A stretch of 64,000 nucleotides of DNA from Streptomyces sp. F001 (GTDB lineage: Bacteria; Actinomycetota; Actinomycetes; Streptomycetales; Streptomycetaceae), in assembly GCF_004187715.1 (NCBI RefSeq), contig NZ_QZWF01000001.1, forward strand, positions 1,302,001 through 1,366,000, in the 5' to 3' direction. Numbering within the stretch: the first letter of the stretch is position 1; each line of letters begins with the position of its first letter. A program made the translations under genes and the position numbers. Under the pieces are notes generated by a model. It was given only the letters and a program-made list of their open reading frames with translations. It was not told the origin of the DNA and searched no databases. Of this stretch, positions 18,059 through 27,046 are shown one piece after another.

Positions 18059-18862
18059 TTATGCGCCCGCGGCGTCGGCCGCCTCGGGCCAGGTGATCCA
18101 GGAGGTGGGAATGTCGTCCTCCAGCCGGACGACGTCCCGCGGCGCGAGCACCCTCGTACGCAGCAGCTCCCGCGCCACCAGCCGGGCCACGGCGATCGCG
18201 CCCGGCGGATTGAAGTGCGTGTTGTCCTGCTCGGTCGCGGTCCAGTTGAAGTACGCCTTGGTCCCCTCGACCCCGAGTTCCTGCCACAACCCCAGCGACA
18301 ACGCCTGAACGTCGAGCAACGCCACCCCCTCCGCCTCGGCGAGCGCACGCATCGCCGCCGGGTAGTCGCCATGGCTCGGCACCGCGTTGCCGCCCACATC
18401 GAACCTCCGACGCTCGACGGGGGTGAGCAGCACCGGCCGCGCACCACACGCACGGGCACCGTCGACGTACAGCCGCAGGTAGTCCTGGTACGTGGTCCAG
18501 GGCTCGGTGTAACGCGCGGGGTCTGCGACCTTCTCGTCGTTGTGCGCGAACTGGACGAGCAGAAAGTCACCCGGCCGTATTGCGGCGAGGATGACGTCGA
18601 GTCGCCCCTCGTCGACAAAACTCTTCGAACTCCGCCCGTTCACCGCGTGATTGGCAACAGGCCGGTCCTTGCGCAAGAAGAAGGGAAGTGCCATGCCCCA
18701 CCCGCTCTCGGGCGCGGCGTCGGCGTATTTCTGGGCGGCGGTGGAATCACCGGCGATGTAGAGGGTGCGCCGTCGGCCGCCGGCCTGAGCGGTCCCACCA
18801 GCGGCGACGACAACGGGAACGGCGAGAGCAGCGGAGGCAACCTGCCGACGACTAAGAGACAT
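18059..18862 (-). CDS. Secreted SGNH esterase, rhamnogalacturonan acetylesterase-like (CE12)
   Basis: 267 residues from ATG 18862. A Tat/Sec-like signal (SLSRRQVASAALAVPVVVAAGG) is present. SGNH block I is YIAGDSTAAQKY with the catalytic Ser, the block II glycine is in NHAVNGRSS, block III Asn is in VQFAHNDEK, and block V is DNTHFNPPG with Asp and His. This pattern is that of CE12 esterases, which deacetylate rhamnogalacturonan I. It sits between the PL1 gene and the sugar-binding protein gene in the pectin operon. Confidence 0.92.
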   Translation of the reverse strand: MSLSRRQVASAALAVPVVVAAGGTAQAGGRRRTLYIAGDSTAAQKYADAAPESGWGMALPFFLRKDRPVANHAVNGRSSKSFVDEGRLDVILAAIRPGDFLLVQFAHNDEKVADPARYTEPWTTYQDYLRLYVDGARACGARPVLLTPVERRRFDVGGNAVPSHGDYPAAMRALAEAEGVALLDVQALSLGLWQELGVEGTKAYFNWTATEQDNTHFNPPGAIAVARLVARELLRTRVLAPRDVVRLEDDIPTSWITWPEAADAAGA

Positions 18863-18895
18863 GTCGATGTGCCTTTCAAACGGGGGCCAGGGGAA

Positions 18896-18960
18896 CGCCC
18901 TCAAGGGGCGCGGGGAACTGCGCGACCAGCCAGGGACGGCCCGCAGCCTGCACACCACAG
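18896..18960. repeat. Streptomyces-type intergenic repeat
   Basis: The stretch starting CCCTCAAGGGGCGCGGGGAAC, with GCGACCAGCCAGGGACGG, resembles a dispersed repeat seen in many Streptomyces intergenic regions. It fills most of the 129-base gap between the binding-protein and CE12 genes. Recognised from memory of such repeats, not from other copies here. Confidence 0.5.
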
Positions 18961-18991
18961 ACCGCCCCACGGCGAAACCCAGCAACAAGAA

Positions 18992-20353
18992 CTAGCCCTG
19001 CTGCTCCTTCCATTCGGCCTGCGCCTCATTCAGCTGCTCGGCCAACGTGTCCAGAAACTCCTTCGCACTCATGTCCCCCAGCAGCACCTTCTGGAAGTTC
19101 GGCTCGTTGTCCGCCTTGGAAATCGTGTTCCAGTCCGGCAGGTAGTACGGCAACTGCACGATGGTCGTGGACCCGTCACTCAGCGCATCCGCAGCCAACT
19201 TCGTCGGCTCCGCCTCGGAAATCCACGCGTCCTTCGCCGCATCGGTGTGCGCCGGCACCTGCCCCGCAGACTCGTTGAACTTCGAGTTCGCCTCGGGCGA
19301 GGTCGCGAACTCGATGAACTTCCACGCGGCTTCCTTGTTCTTGGAGCTCTTGAACACCCCGAGCCCGTCCACCGGGTTGGACACCTGCACCCGCTTGCCG
19401 CCGGGCCCGATCGGCTGCGGAATGCCCCGGAACTTGTCCGTGCCGAACGCCTTCACATGGTCCTGGTACGAGCCCAGGTTGTGGTTCAGCATGCCGATGG
19501 TGCCGGAGTCCCACTGCGCGACCATCTTGGTGAAGTCGTTGTTGAGGTCGGCGGCCGGGGTGACCTTCTTGTAGAGGGCCGCGTACTTCTCCAGCGCCGC
19601 CACGTTCTTCGCGTCGTTGACCGTGGTCTTCTCACCGCTCGCGTCCCAGAAGGACGTGATCCCGGACTGCCCGTACATGGCGTCCAGCGCCTGGGCGATC
19701 GACCCCGCCCCGCCCCGGATGGTGTACCCGAACTCGTTCTTGCCCGCGTCGGTGAGCTCCTCGGCGGCCTTGTAGAAGGCGTCCCAGGTGGTGGGGTCCT
19801 CCAGTCCCGCCTTCTTGAACAGGTCGGTGCGGTAGTACAGGACACCGTTGTTCGCGGAGGTCGGGATCGAGTACAGCGTGTCGTCGCCACCGCCGGCCGC
19901 CTTCAGCGACTCGACCATGTCCTCGTTGAGCTTGCCGTTCAGCGACGACTTGGCGAGCCGCTCGTCCAGCGGCTCCAGCGCGCCCTGCGCGGCGAACCCG
20001 GCGAGCATGGCCGCGCCGACGCCGCCGACGTCCGGCAGGCCGCCGCCCTGGATGGCGGTGTCGACCTTGGACTGGTACTCGGTGGAGGCGATCCCGACGT
20101 ACTCGACCTTGATGTCCGGGTTCGCCTTCTCGAAGTCGGCGATGATCTCCTTCCAGATGTCGGTGCGGACACCGCCATTGTTGTCCCAGAAGACGATCTT
20201 TCCCTTGCCGTCGCCCTCGCCGCCCTTGTCGCCGGCCGCACCGCTGCCGTCGTCGCCGCAGGCGGTGACGGTCAGCGCGAGCACGGCGCCCAGGGCGACG
20301 GCGGCCGGCATACGACGCCTGCCGGTGCTGCTTCTGCGATTGCTGATCTTCAT
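18992..20353 (-). CDS. Sugar ABC transporter substrate-binding lipoprotein
   Basis: 453 residues. The lipoprotein signal ends in the lipobox LTVTAC (Cys near residue 32), followed by a Gly/Asp-rich linker. The rest is a family 1 extracellular solute-binding protein (KIVFWDNNGGVRTDIWKEII, then EKANPDIKVEY). The two permeases lie further upstream in the same operon, and no ATPase gene is present, as expected when the shared MsiK ATPase is used. The ligand is probably a pectin-derived oligosaccharide, inferred from the lyases and esterases around it. Confidence 0.92.
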   Translation of the reverse strand: MKISNRRSSTGRRRMPAAVALGAVLALTVTACGDDGSGAAGDKGGEGDGKGKIVFWDNNGGVRTDIWKEIIADFEKANPDIKVEYVGIASTEYQSKVDTAIQGGGLPDVGGVGAAMLAGFAAQGALEPLDERLAKSSLNGKLNEDMVESLKAAGGGDDTLYSIPTSANNGVLYYRTDLFKKAGLEDPTTWDAFYKAAEELTDAGKNEFGYTIRGGAGSIAQALDAMYGQSGITSFWDASGEKTTVNDAKNVAALEKYAALYKKVTPAADLNNDFTKMVAQWDSGTIGMLNHNLGSYQDHVKAFGTDKFRGIPQPIGPGGKRVQVSNPVDGLGVFKSSKNKEAAWKFIEFATSPEANSKFNESAGQVPAHTDAAKDAWISEAEPTKLAADALSDGSTTIVQLPYYLPDWNTISKADNEPNFQKVLLGDMSAKEFLDTLAEQLNEAQAEWKEQQG

Positions 20354-20404
20354 TGGTCGGCTCTCTTCTTCTGGATCCAGCTTCAGATGTGAAGGTGTGT
20401 GGGG

Positions 20405-21475
20405 TCAGTGGTGATCGGCGGGGCCGTGCAGCCCGGTGCCGATCTGCTTCTGCGGTCCTGCGAAGCGCTTGACCAGCGCCGGGACGGCTGAGGCCGGGTC
20501 CAGCCGGTAGTCGTAGAAGGCACGCGGGTCGAAGGCCGCGCCCCACTCGTCGTGCCGCCCGGTCGTGCCCTTGAGGATCGACCCGCGCTGCACCAGCTCG
20601 GCCGTGCCGTCGGCCTGGTAGGGGTGCTGGACGTTCTCGTAGTAGGAGTTCTCGATGACCATGCGGGTCCGGCCGCGCGACCAGTTCCCGTACGTCCACA
20701 CGGGGTCGCCCGGATCCGCCTGCGCGGTCAGGTGGTTGTTGTAGAGATGCGCGTAGGCGGCGTTGTCGACGGAGGGGTTGCGCTGCTTGGTGTTGGCGAA
20801 CAGGTTGTGGTCGATCGTGATCTGCGTCCTGACGTCGGTCGTCCAACCGAGCCCGAACGTCTTGTTGTTGTTCTCGAACCGGTTGTAGGAGACGGTCACG
20901 TACTCGCTGTTCTTGCGGACGTCGAGCTGCCCGTCGCAGATGTTCGAGAAGCGGTTGTGGTCGACCCACACATGGTGGACGGTGTCCATCTGGATGCCGT
21001 CGAAGTCGGTGTCCTTGCAGTCCCAGTTGCCCTCGATCGCCGAGTCGCGGATCGTCAGGTTGCGGATGATCACGTTGTGGGTGCCGGGGCTGAGATGGAA
21101 CTCGCCCTGCACCAGCTCACCGCTCGTCCCGACGCCGACGATCGTCTTGTCCGGGGCGACCTCGATGCTCGCGCCGAACGGCTGCGCGGTGATCGTGCCC
21201 TGGACGCGGATGACGTACGGCTCGGGCGCCGCCGCGTACTGCGCCAGCGAGGCCTGGTCGGTGACGGTGACGACCTTGCCGCCCGCACCGCCGGTCGTGC
21301 CGCCGGCCAGGGAGGCAAAGCCGTGGGGGCGGTCGGTGAAGCGGTCGGCCGTGACCGGAGCGGTCGGGGCGGCGTCCGCCTCGACCGCGCCCAGTCCCAG
21401 CGCGGCGACCAGGCCCATGACGGCGGCCAGGGCTCTGCCCGCTCCTGGCAAGCGCTCGCTTCGGAAGTGCGTCAT
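20405..21475 (-). CDS. Secreted pectate lyase, family PL1
   Basis: 356 residues from ATG 21475, with GGGGAG upstream. A Sec signal covers about residues 1-36. The PL1 motifs are GTHNVIIRNLTIRDS, DTDFDGIQMDTVHHVWVDH, CDGQLDVRKNSEYVTVSYN, and TKQRNPSVDNAAYAHLYNNH, where the RNPSV arginine is probably catalytic. It differs from the other PL1 protein in lacking the long insert and in its shorter C-terminus. It may be a pectate lyase or pectate trisaccharide-lyase. It lies between the GH43 and binding-protein genes. Confidence 0.92.
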   Translation of the reverse strand: MTHFRSERLPGAGRALAAVMGLVAALGLGAVEADAAPTAPVTADRFTDRPHGFASLAGGTTGGAGGKVVTVTDQASLAQYAAAPEPYVIRVQGTITAQPFGASIEVAPDKTIVGVGTSGELVQGEFHLSPGTHNVIIRNLTIRDSAIEGNWDCKDTDFDGIQMDTVHHVWVDHNRFSNICDGQLDVRKNSEYVTVSYNRFENNNKTFGLGWTTDVRTQITIDHNLFANTKQRNPSVDNAAYAHLYNNHLTAQADPGDPVWTYGNWSRGRTRMVIENSYYENVQHPYQADGTAELVQRGSILKGTTGRHDEWGAAFDPRAFYDYRLDPASAVPALVKRFAGPQKQIGTGLHGPADHH

Positions 21476-21503
21476 TGCGGCTCCCCACAGGCGTGCGGTG
21501 ACT

Positions 21504-23027
21504 TCACATGGCGGTGATGCGGAAGTGCGTGAACATGCCCGCGCCGGCATGCCCCGGCCCGTCCTCGGGCGCGAGGGCGAACAGGCCGAGCAGGGCGCCG
21601 ACCCACCGCCAGGGGGTGGCGGCGAAGACCTGCCCGGAGGGACGCGGGCCGTCGCCGACGTCGTGGAAGAAGCGGCAGCGCGCCCCGGATCCGATCTCGA
21701 TCCGCAGCAGCGCCCGCCCCTCGGGTGCCGGCCGCGGATGATCGGCGTCCCGCTCCCGCTCGGCCACCCCCTCGGCGAATCGGTGCACGAGCTGGACGGT
21801 CCCGTCGGCCGCCCGCTGCAACCCGATCCAGCTGAACGCGTCCCCGAGCACCGCGAGCCCGGCCCGTGCCCCCGGTTCCTCACTGTCGAGCCGCAGTTCC
21901 ACCTCGACGACGGCCGGCCTTCCGGGCAGCCGCTGGGTGAGGATGCTCGGCAGTCTGCGCAGGTCGTGCGCGTCGGCCGAGCGGACGCAGGTCAGCCGTA
22001 GCCCGTCACCGGAGTGCTGGGTGGCCCAGCCGTCATGGGGGTTGGCCGCCCACTGCCACTGGCGGCCGTACCGCCCGCCGGGGAAGTCGTCGTCGGTGGC
22101 AGGCGCGGCCGGCGGCTGCGGTGGCAGGTCGGGCCGTTCGTGTACGGCGACGGGGGCGCCGTCGTCTCCCAGCACCGGCCAGTTGTCGGCCCCCCAGCGC
22201 ATCGGCTGGAGGTGCACCACCCGGCCGTAGGCGCCGCGCTGCTGGAAGTGCACGAACCAGTCCTCGCCGGACGGGGTGCGCACCCAGCCGCCCTGGTGCG
22301 GTCCGTTGACGTCGGTGTCCTTCTGCTCGAGGACGACCTTCTCCTCGTACGGCCCGAAGAAGCCGCGTGAGCGGAAGGCACCCTGCCAGCCGGTCTCCAC
22401 TCCCCCGGCGGGCGCCAGGATCCAGAACCAGCCGTCGTGCCGGTAGAGCTTGGGCCCTTCGAGGGTGAACCAGCCGGGGATGCGGTCGCCGTCGACGATC
22501 ACCTTGCCCTCGTCGAGGAGGGAGGTCGCGTCGGGGTGCATACGGTGGCCGGTGAGACGGTTCTTGATCCCGGAACGGGATCTGGCCCAGGCGTGTACGA
22601 GGTAGGCCTCGCCCGTTTCGTCGTCCCACAGGGGGCAGGGGTCGATCAGGCCCTTGCCCGCCTTGATGAGGTGCGGGCGGGTCCAGGGGCCGCGTATCTC
22701 CGGGGCGTTGATCTGGTAGATGCCCTGGTCGGGGTCGCCCCAGAAGATCCAGAAGCGGTCGTCGTGATGGCGCAGGGACGGTGCCCAGACGCCGCAGTCG
22801 TGCCGGGGCGTGGCGAACGCGTCCGCCGGTTCCAGGCGGTCCAGGGCGTGTCCGACCAGCGTCCAGTTGACCAGGTCGCGGGAGTGCAGCAGGGGAAGGC
22901 CGGGGACGCGGCCGAAGCTGGAGGCGGTGAGGTAGAAGTCGTCGCCGACACGGATGACGTCCGGGTCGGACCAGTCGGCGTCGAGGATCGGGTTGCGGTA
23001 GGTGAGGTCGGTCTGCTGTGCGGTCAC
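21504..23027 (-). CDS. GH43 glycoside hydrolase with C-terminal lectin-like domain
   Basis: 507 residues from GTG 23027, whose GTGA overlaps the stop of the preceding PmoA-family gene. There is no signal peptide, so it is probably cytoplasmic and acts on imported oligosaccharides. The propeller carries DADWSDPDVIRVGDDFYLTA (base Asp), KGLIDPCPLWDD (second Asp) and WFTLEGPKLYRH (acid Glu). The last 190 residues look like the concanavalin-type domain of beta-xylosidase-like GH43 enzymes. Xylosidase or arabinosidase activity on pectin side chains is likely. Confidence 0.9.
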   Translation of the reverse strand: MTAQQTDLTYRNPILDADWSDPDVIRVGDDFYLTASSFGRVPGLPLLHSRDLVNWTLVGHALDRLEPADAFATPRHDCGVWAPSLRHHDDRFWIFWGDPDQGIYQINAPEIRGPWTRPHLIKAGKGLIDPCPLWDDETGEAYLVHAWARSRSGIKNRLTGHRMHPDATSLLDEGKVIVDGDRIPGWFTLEGPKLYRHDGWFWILAPAGGVETGWQGAFRSRGFFGPYEEKVVLEQKDTDVNGPHQGGWVRTPSGEDWFVHFQQRGAYGRVVHLQPMRWGADNWPVLGDDGAPVAVHERPDLPPQPPAAPATDDDFPGGRYGRQWQWAANPHDGWATQHSGDGLRLTCVRSADAHDLRRLPSILTQRLPGRPAVVEVELRLDSEEPGARAGLAVLGDAFSWIGLQRAADGTVQLVHRFAEGVAERERDADHPRPAPEGRALLRIEIGSGARCRFFHDVGDGPRPSGQVFAATPWRWVGALLGLFALAPEDGPGHAGAGMFTHFRITAM

Positions 23028-23902
23028 TGGGTCACCGCCTTCCGGGCCAGGGCCGCGGCCTCGTCCCGGCCGAGCCGGCCGTCGGCGACAACGGTGACGA
23101 TCCGGCGGACGACGGTGTCGCCATGGGGGCACCTCCCACGCCTTTCGGGCAGTGGGGGAGGGATCGGCAGCCGCTCGTCGTGGGCGAGCGAGGAGCCGAC
23201 GCCGGGGTATTCGGCGGTGCGGACGAACCAGGGGTCCCGGCGGGTGGCCTCGGTGGCGCCGGCGAAGACCAGCGTCCAGCTGCTGCCCGCGAGGGCCAGC
23301 CAGTCGGCGCGGGTGCCGTGCACCTGCTCCTCGCCCTGGCCGCCCGGAGTGAAGACGTCCGGCACCGATGCCTCCTTGCGGGCGCGCCAGAAGAAGCCGC
23401 CGTAGGCCGCTCCGGGGCGCCCGTTGGTGGCGGGACTGCCGATCGACAGCGGGCCGGAGGTGATGTTGGTGAGGGCGAAGGTGAAGTCCAACGCCCATGC
23501 GGTATCGGTGAGTTCGGTCGCGGCGACCGTACGGCGCTCGCGCAGCACCTCGGCTCCCGCGGCCACCCAGCGCAGTTCCTCGACGAATCCGTCGGGATCG
23601 CGGAGCTGGAAGGCGACGTGCCGCTGGGCGCCGTGGTTGTCGAGCTCGGTCGGGCCCCGGTCGCGGACATAGGTGCGCCCGCCCCAGAAGTTGTGCCCCT
23701 CGACGTCGGGAACGGCGACACCGACGCCGAGGTGGTGCAGGTGGTCGGCGGGGCTCAGCTCGGTGACCGCCGTGCCGGCCAGGGTGGTGACGGGGTGCAG
23801 GTACGGGCGCGGGGAGAGCCGGTCCGGGAGTTCGGGCCGGGTGACGTACCGGCCGACCGGGCGGCCCGCGACGCGCAGGACCGGGGAGTCGTGGGTCGTC
23901 AT
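23024..23902 (-). CDS. PmoA-family protein (DUF6807) with an in-frame repeat insertion
   Basis: 292 residues. It belongs to the PmoA/DUF6807 family common in carbohydrate operons (LHHLGVGVAVPDVEGHNFWGGRTY; YGGFFWR; YPGVGSSLAHDE). The biochemical role is not established. Both ends overlap neighbours by four bases. Around residues 246-260 the chain reads IPPPLPERRGRCPHGDTV. The DNA there, 23124-23162, is a GC-rich hairpin-forming repeat that interrupts an otherwise normal late segment. The reading frame is kept. Confidence 0.88.
   Translation of the reverse strand: MTTHDSPVLRVAGRPVGRYVTRPELPDRLSPRPYLHPVTTLAGTAVTELSPADHLHHLGVGVAVPDVEGHNFWGGRTYVRDRGPTELDNHGAQRHVAFQLRDPDGFVEELRWVAAGAEVLRERRTVAATELTDTAWALDFTFALTNITSGPLSIGSPATNGRPGAAYGGFFWRARKEASVPDVFTPGGQGEEQVHGTRADWLALAGSSWTLVFAGATEATRRDPWFVRTAEYPGVGSSLAHDERLPIPPPLPERRGRCPHGDTVVRRIVTVVADGRLGRDEAAALARKAVTQ
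23124..23162. repeat. REP-like hairpin repeat inside the PmoA-family gene
   Basis: TGGGGGCACCTCCCACG, then CCTTTCGGGCAG, then TGGGGGAGG. It is an imperfect inverted repeat of a type common between Streptomyces genes. Its 39 bases equal 13 codons, so the frame survives. Confidence 0.55.
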
Positions 23903-25065
23903 CGGGTGCTCACCTCCTTACGGTCGTTCCGCAGCGCGTTCCCGGGCGCCCAGGGAGCGCCCAGCTCCGAGTAGAGGGTCAGGGTGTCGGCGGCGGCCGC
24001 GACGAGTCCGTCGACGCCGGGCACCACCCGCCGGTGCTCGCCGGGGAGGAGATGCCAGGCGGAGTCGGGCAGCGGGGCCGGGTCCGGGGCCTGCCGGATC
24101 GCCTCCACGATCCGCATGAAGGCGCCCGTCGTGTCCGGCGGGACCAGCAGGTCGGCGCCGGTGGTGAGGTGCTCGACCAGGTTCTCCAGGAGGTCGGTGC
24201 GGCCGTGATCGAACTCCTCGGGGCCGTGGTCCGCCCGCTGGAGCAGGACGCGGTCCTGCTTGTACCAGAAGGTGATCCGGCCCTGGCTGCCGTGCACCAG
24301 CACGTACGGCTCGTCGGGCCGCTCGGCGCACAGGGTGGCGGCAACGGTGACCGGGCGGCCCTCGACGGTGGTGACGCGGACGCAGGAGGTGTCGTCGGCC
24401 TCGATGGCGTTGGCCCGCCACAGCTCGGTCTCGATGGCGGTGACGTCCTCGGCGCGGGTGGCACCGCTGAGGGCGAGCGCGGTGGCCACGGCGTGCGCGA
24501 GCGGGTTGGTGAGCGCCCCGTCGATCACGTCGACGCCGTTCATCCTGCGCCGGCCCGCCCACGGTGCCCGCCGGTAGTACGCCTCGTCGCGCGCCCAGGC
24601 GCCGGCCCCGCCGACCCCGGCCACCTCGCCGATCGCACCGTCGGCGATCAGCTGCCGGATCGCGGGCACGGCGTGCGAGCCCAGCGACTGGAAGCCGATC
24701 TGACAGGCGACGCCCGCCTCGGCGACCCCGTCGGCCATCCGGCGGAACTCGGCGTACGACGGCGCCGGCGGCTTCTCCAGCAGGAGGTGGACGCCTCTGC
24801 GCGCGGCCGTCAGCGCAAGGTCGGTGTGCGTGGGGATCGGCGTGCAGATGACGGCGGCACGGGCGCCGGTGGAGTCGAGCAGCGCGCCGAAGTCGGCGGA
24901 CTGGGCCGGGAGTTCACCGCCGAACTCCTCCTCGGTGAGCGGGGTCAGCTCGCAGATACCCGCCAGTCGTACGAGACCCCGGTCCTGGAGCCGGCGGATG
25001 TTCTGCACGTGCCAGCGGCCGTGCCCTCGGGCGCCCGCGAGTACCACGGGCAGTGGTGTGGTCAT
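23899..25065 (-). CDS. Gfo/Idh/MocA-family oxidoreductase
   Basis: 388 residues from ATG 25065, with GGGGAGG upstream. The Rossmann nucleotide site is VVLAGARGHGRWHVQNI, slightly unlike the usual GxGxxG. The family motif EKPPAPSYAEFRRM near residue 96 corresponds to the conserved EKP lysine. The C-terminal domain holds the substrate site. Members oxidise or reduce sugars, inositols or related compounds with NAD(P). In this operon it could be an aldose dehydrogenase feeding the sugar-acid dehydratase, but this is inference. Confidence 0.9.
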   Translation of the reverse strand: MTTPLPVVLAGARGHGRWHVQNIRRLQDRGLVRLAGICELTPLTEEEFGGELPAQSADFGALLDSTGARAAVICTPIPTHTDLALTAARRGVHLLLEKPPAPSYAEFRRMADGVAEAGVACQIGFQSLGSHAVPAIRQLIADGAIGEVAGVGGAGAWARDEAYYRRAPWAGRRRMNGVDVIDGALTNPLAHAVATALALSGATRAEDVTAIETELWRANAIEADDTSCVRVTTVEGRPVTVAATLCAERPDEPYVLVHGSQGRITFWYKQDRVLLQRADHGPEEFDHGRTDLLENLVEHLTTGADLLVPPDTTGAFMRIVEAIRQAPDPAPLPDSAWHLLPGEHRRVVPGVDGLVAAAADTLTLYSELGAPWAPGNALRNDRKEVSTR

Positions 25066-25135
25066 GGGATCCTCCCCGCGCCCGCTCCGTGTGCCACGTC
25101 TCCGGCGATCCGGATGATCCTCCGACGTGTCCTCA

Positions 25136-26035
25136 TCACCCCTTCACCGCCCCTGCGCTGAACCCGGTGATCAGCCACTTCTGGATGAAGGCGAACACGA
25201 GCACCACCGGGACGGCGGCGATGATGCCGCCCGCCGCGAGGGCGCCCAGGTCGACGCTGTCCGCGCTCATCAGGGTGTTCAGGCCGACCGGGATGGTCTG
25301 CTTCTGCTGGTTGTTGAGGAACATCAGGGCGAACAGGAAGTGGTTCCAGGAGTGCACGAAGGCGAAGGAACCGACCGCGATCAGCCCGGGGCGCAGCAGC
25401 GGCAGTACGACGACCCGGAAGGCGGTCATGCGGTTGCAGCCGTCGACCCAGGCCGCCTCCTCCAGCGAGTACGGCACGTTCTTGATGAAGTTGCTGATGA
25501 GGATCATCGACAACGGCAGCTGGAAGACCGTCTCGGCCAGGATGACACTGCCGAGCGAGTTGATCATCTGCAGTTCGGCGAAGATCTCGAACAGCGGGAC
25601 CAGCAGCAGCGCGCCCGGCACGAACTGGGAGCAGAGCAGGGCGAGCATGAAGGCCCGCTTGATGCGGAAGTCGAACCGGGCGAGCGCGTAACCGCCTGCC
25701 AGGGCGACGACGGTCGTCAGGAAGAGGGTGGCGAGGCCGACGAGCACGCTGTTCTGGAAGTAGGTGCCGAAGGACCGCTCCGTCCAGACCTTCTCGAAGT
25801 GGTCGAAGGTCATCGGCCAGGGGACCAGGGAGGTCGAGCCGGCCGGGCGCAGGGCGAAGAGCAGGATCCAGTAGAAGGGGATGAGGGTGAAGAGCAGGTA
25901 GATCGACAGCGGCAGGTAGATCTGCCAGCGCGGGGCCTCGTCCCAGGCGCGGCGCTTCTTCGCCGGACGCTGCGGCTCGCGCACCGTGCGCCGGGGCGCG
26001 GGCGCGACCATGGTGGCCTCCTTGGTGGTGCTCAC
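25136..26035 (-). CDS. Sugar ABC transporter permease (MalG type)
   Basis: 299 residues with six membrane helices. The permease EAA loop is EEAAWVDGCNRMTAFRVVVLP. The long basic N-terminus, about residues 1-38, is cytoplasmic. ATG 26035 overlaps the stop of the partner permease. It forms the membrane channel with the gene upstream. An ATPase is not encoded here. Confidence 0.95.
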   Translation of the reverse strand: MSTTKEATMVAPAPRRTVREPQRPAKKRRAWDEAPRWQIYLPLSIYLLFTLIPFYWILLFALRPAGSTSLVPWPMTFDHFEKVWTERSFGTYFQNSVLVGLATLFLTTVVALAGGYALARFDFRIKRAFMLALLCSQFVPGALLLVPLFEIFAELQMINSLGSVILAETVFQLPLSMILISNFIKNVPYSLEEAAWVDGCNRMTAFRVVVLPLLRPGLIAVGSFAFVHSWNHFLFALMFLNNQQKQTIPVGLNTLMSADSVDLGALAAGGIIAAVPVVLVFAFIQKWLITGFSAGAVKG

Positions 26036-26967
26036 TTGTCCTCACCTCCGAACTTGCTCAGCCGCAGATAGACGATCGAGCAGAAGAGCAGGATCACGAA
26101 TGCGACCGTGGTCAGGGCCGACGCGTAGCCGAAGTTGTGGGCGTCGACGCTGGTGTTGGCGATGTACAGCGGGAGTGTCGTGGTCTCGCCGGCCGGTCCG
26201 CCGCCGGTGAGGGTGTACAGCAGGTCGACGTTGTTGAACTCCCACACCGCACGCAGCAGCGTCGACAGGACGATGGCGTCCTTCAGGTGCGGAAGGGTGA
26301 TGTGCCAGAACTGCTTGAGCCGGCTCGCCCCGTCGACCTCGGCGGCCTCGTACAGGTCCTTCGAGACGGACTGGAGGTCGGCGAGGATGAGGATCGCGAA
26401 GAACGGCACGCCGCGCCACAGGTCGGCGACGATCGCCGCCGGGAAGACGGTGGAGGTGTCCGACAGCCAGCTGGTGCCGTACGAGCCGATGCCCATGTCG
26501 GCGAGGTAACGGGTGATGCCGGTCTGGGAGTTGTAGAGCAGCACCCAGATCGCGGAGGTCAGCACGCCGGAGACGGCCCACGGGGAGAAGACCATCGCCC
26601 GGCCGACGGCCCGGCCCACGAACGTCTGGTTGACGATGAGGGCCAGCGCCAGACCGAACAACAGCTGGAGTCCGACCTCGACGACGACCCACTTGGCGCT
26701 GAAGATCAGCGTGTCCCAGAAGAGCGGGTCCTCGGTGAAGGCGTGGACGAAGTTGTCGAAGCCCGCGAAACCGTTCCGCCATGGCTTGGTGGGGTTGTAG
26801 TCCTGCAGGCTGTAGTAGAAGACGCTGAGCACCGGGTAGGCGATGAAGCCCAGCATCAGCAGGGCCGCCGGGGCGATCAGCAGGTACGGCAGCCTGCGTG
26901 GCGTGGCGGAGGCACGGCGCCGCCTCGGTGGCGCGGGCGGTTTCGCCACGGCTGCGGCTTGGGCCAT
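26032..26967 (-). CDS. Sugar ABC transporter permease (MalF type)
   Basis: 311 residues from ATG 26967, with GGAG eight bases upstream. Six membrane helices follow a basic N-terminus. The EAA loop is YEAAEVDGASRLKQFWHITLP. It is the first transporter gene, 79 bases downstream of the dehydratase gene. A LacI-like operator lies in that gap, so this may be an internal promoter of the pectin operon. Confidence 0.95.
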   Translation of the reverse strand: MAQAAAVAKPPAPPRRRRASATPRRLPYLLIAPAALLMLGFIAYPVLSVFYYSLQDYNPTKPWRNGFAGFDNFVHAFTEDPLFWDTLIFSAKWVVVEVGLQLLFGLALALIVNQTFVGRAVGRAMVFSPWAVSGVLTSAIWVLLYNSQTGITRYLADMGIGSYGTSWLSDTSTVFPAAIVADLWRGVPFFAILILADLQSVSKDLYEAAEVDGASRLKQFWHITLPHLKDAIVLSTLLRAVWEFNNVDLLYTLTGGGPAGETTTLPLYIANTSVDAHNFGYASALTTVAFVILLFCSIVYLRLSKFGGEDK

Positions 26968-26995
26968 GACTGTTCTCCGTTCTCGTACGTCGTGC

Positions 26996-27010
26996 GGGAA
27001 GCGCTTTCTC
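26996..27010. promoter_or_regulatory. Candidate LacI-family operator
   Basis: GGGAAGCGCTTTCTC, an imperfect palindrome around AGCGCT, 29 bases upstream of the MalF-type permease start. LacI-type regulators of Streptomyces sugar operons bind such GGAAAGCGCTTTCC-like sites. No LacI gene is in the window. Confidence 0.45.
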
Positions 27011-27046
27011 GAAGTGCAGGGTGATGCGAGGTCGTGCTGCTGCGGG

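Noticed and set aside
16580..20392. A 1,270-codon open frame antisense to five pectin genes
   Set aside because: It runs opposite to genes with clear motifs (CE8, PL1, CE12, binding protein) and reads as low-complexity Arg/Gly/Val-rich sequence. It is an effect of high GC.
21449..21462. LacI-like site GGCAAGCGCTCGCT at the PL1 start
   Set aside because: It lies in codons 5-9 of the PL1 gene, is not a good palindrome, and codon use explains it.
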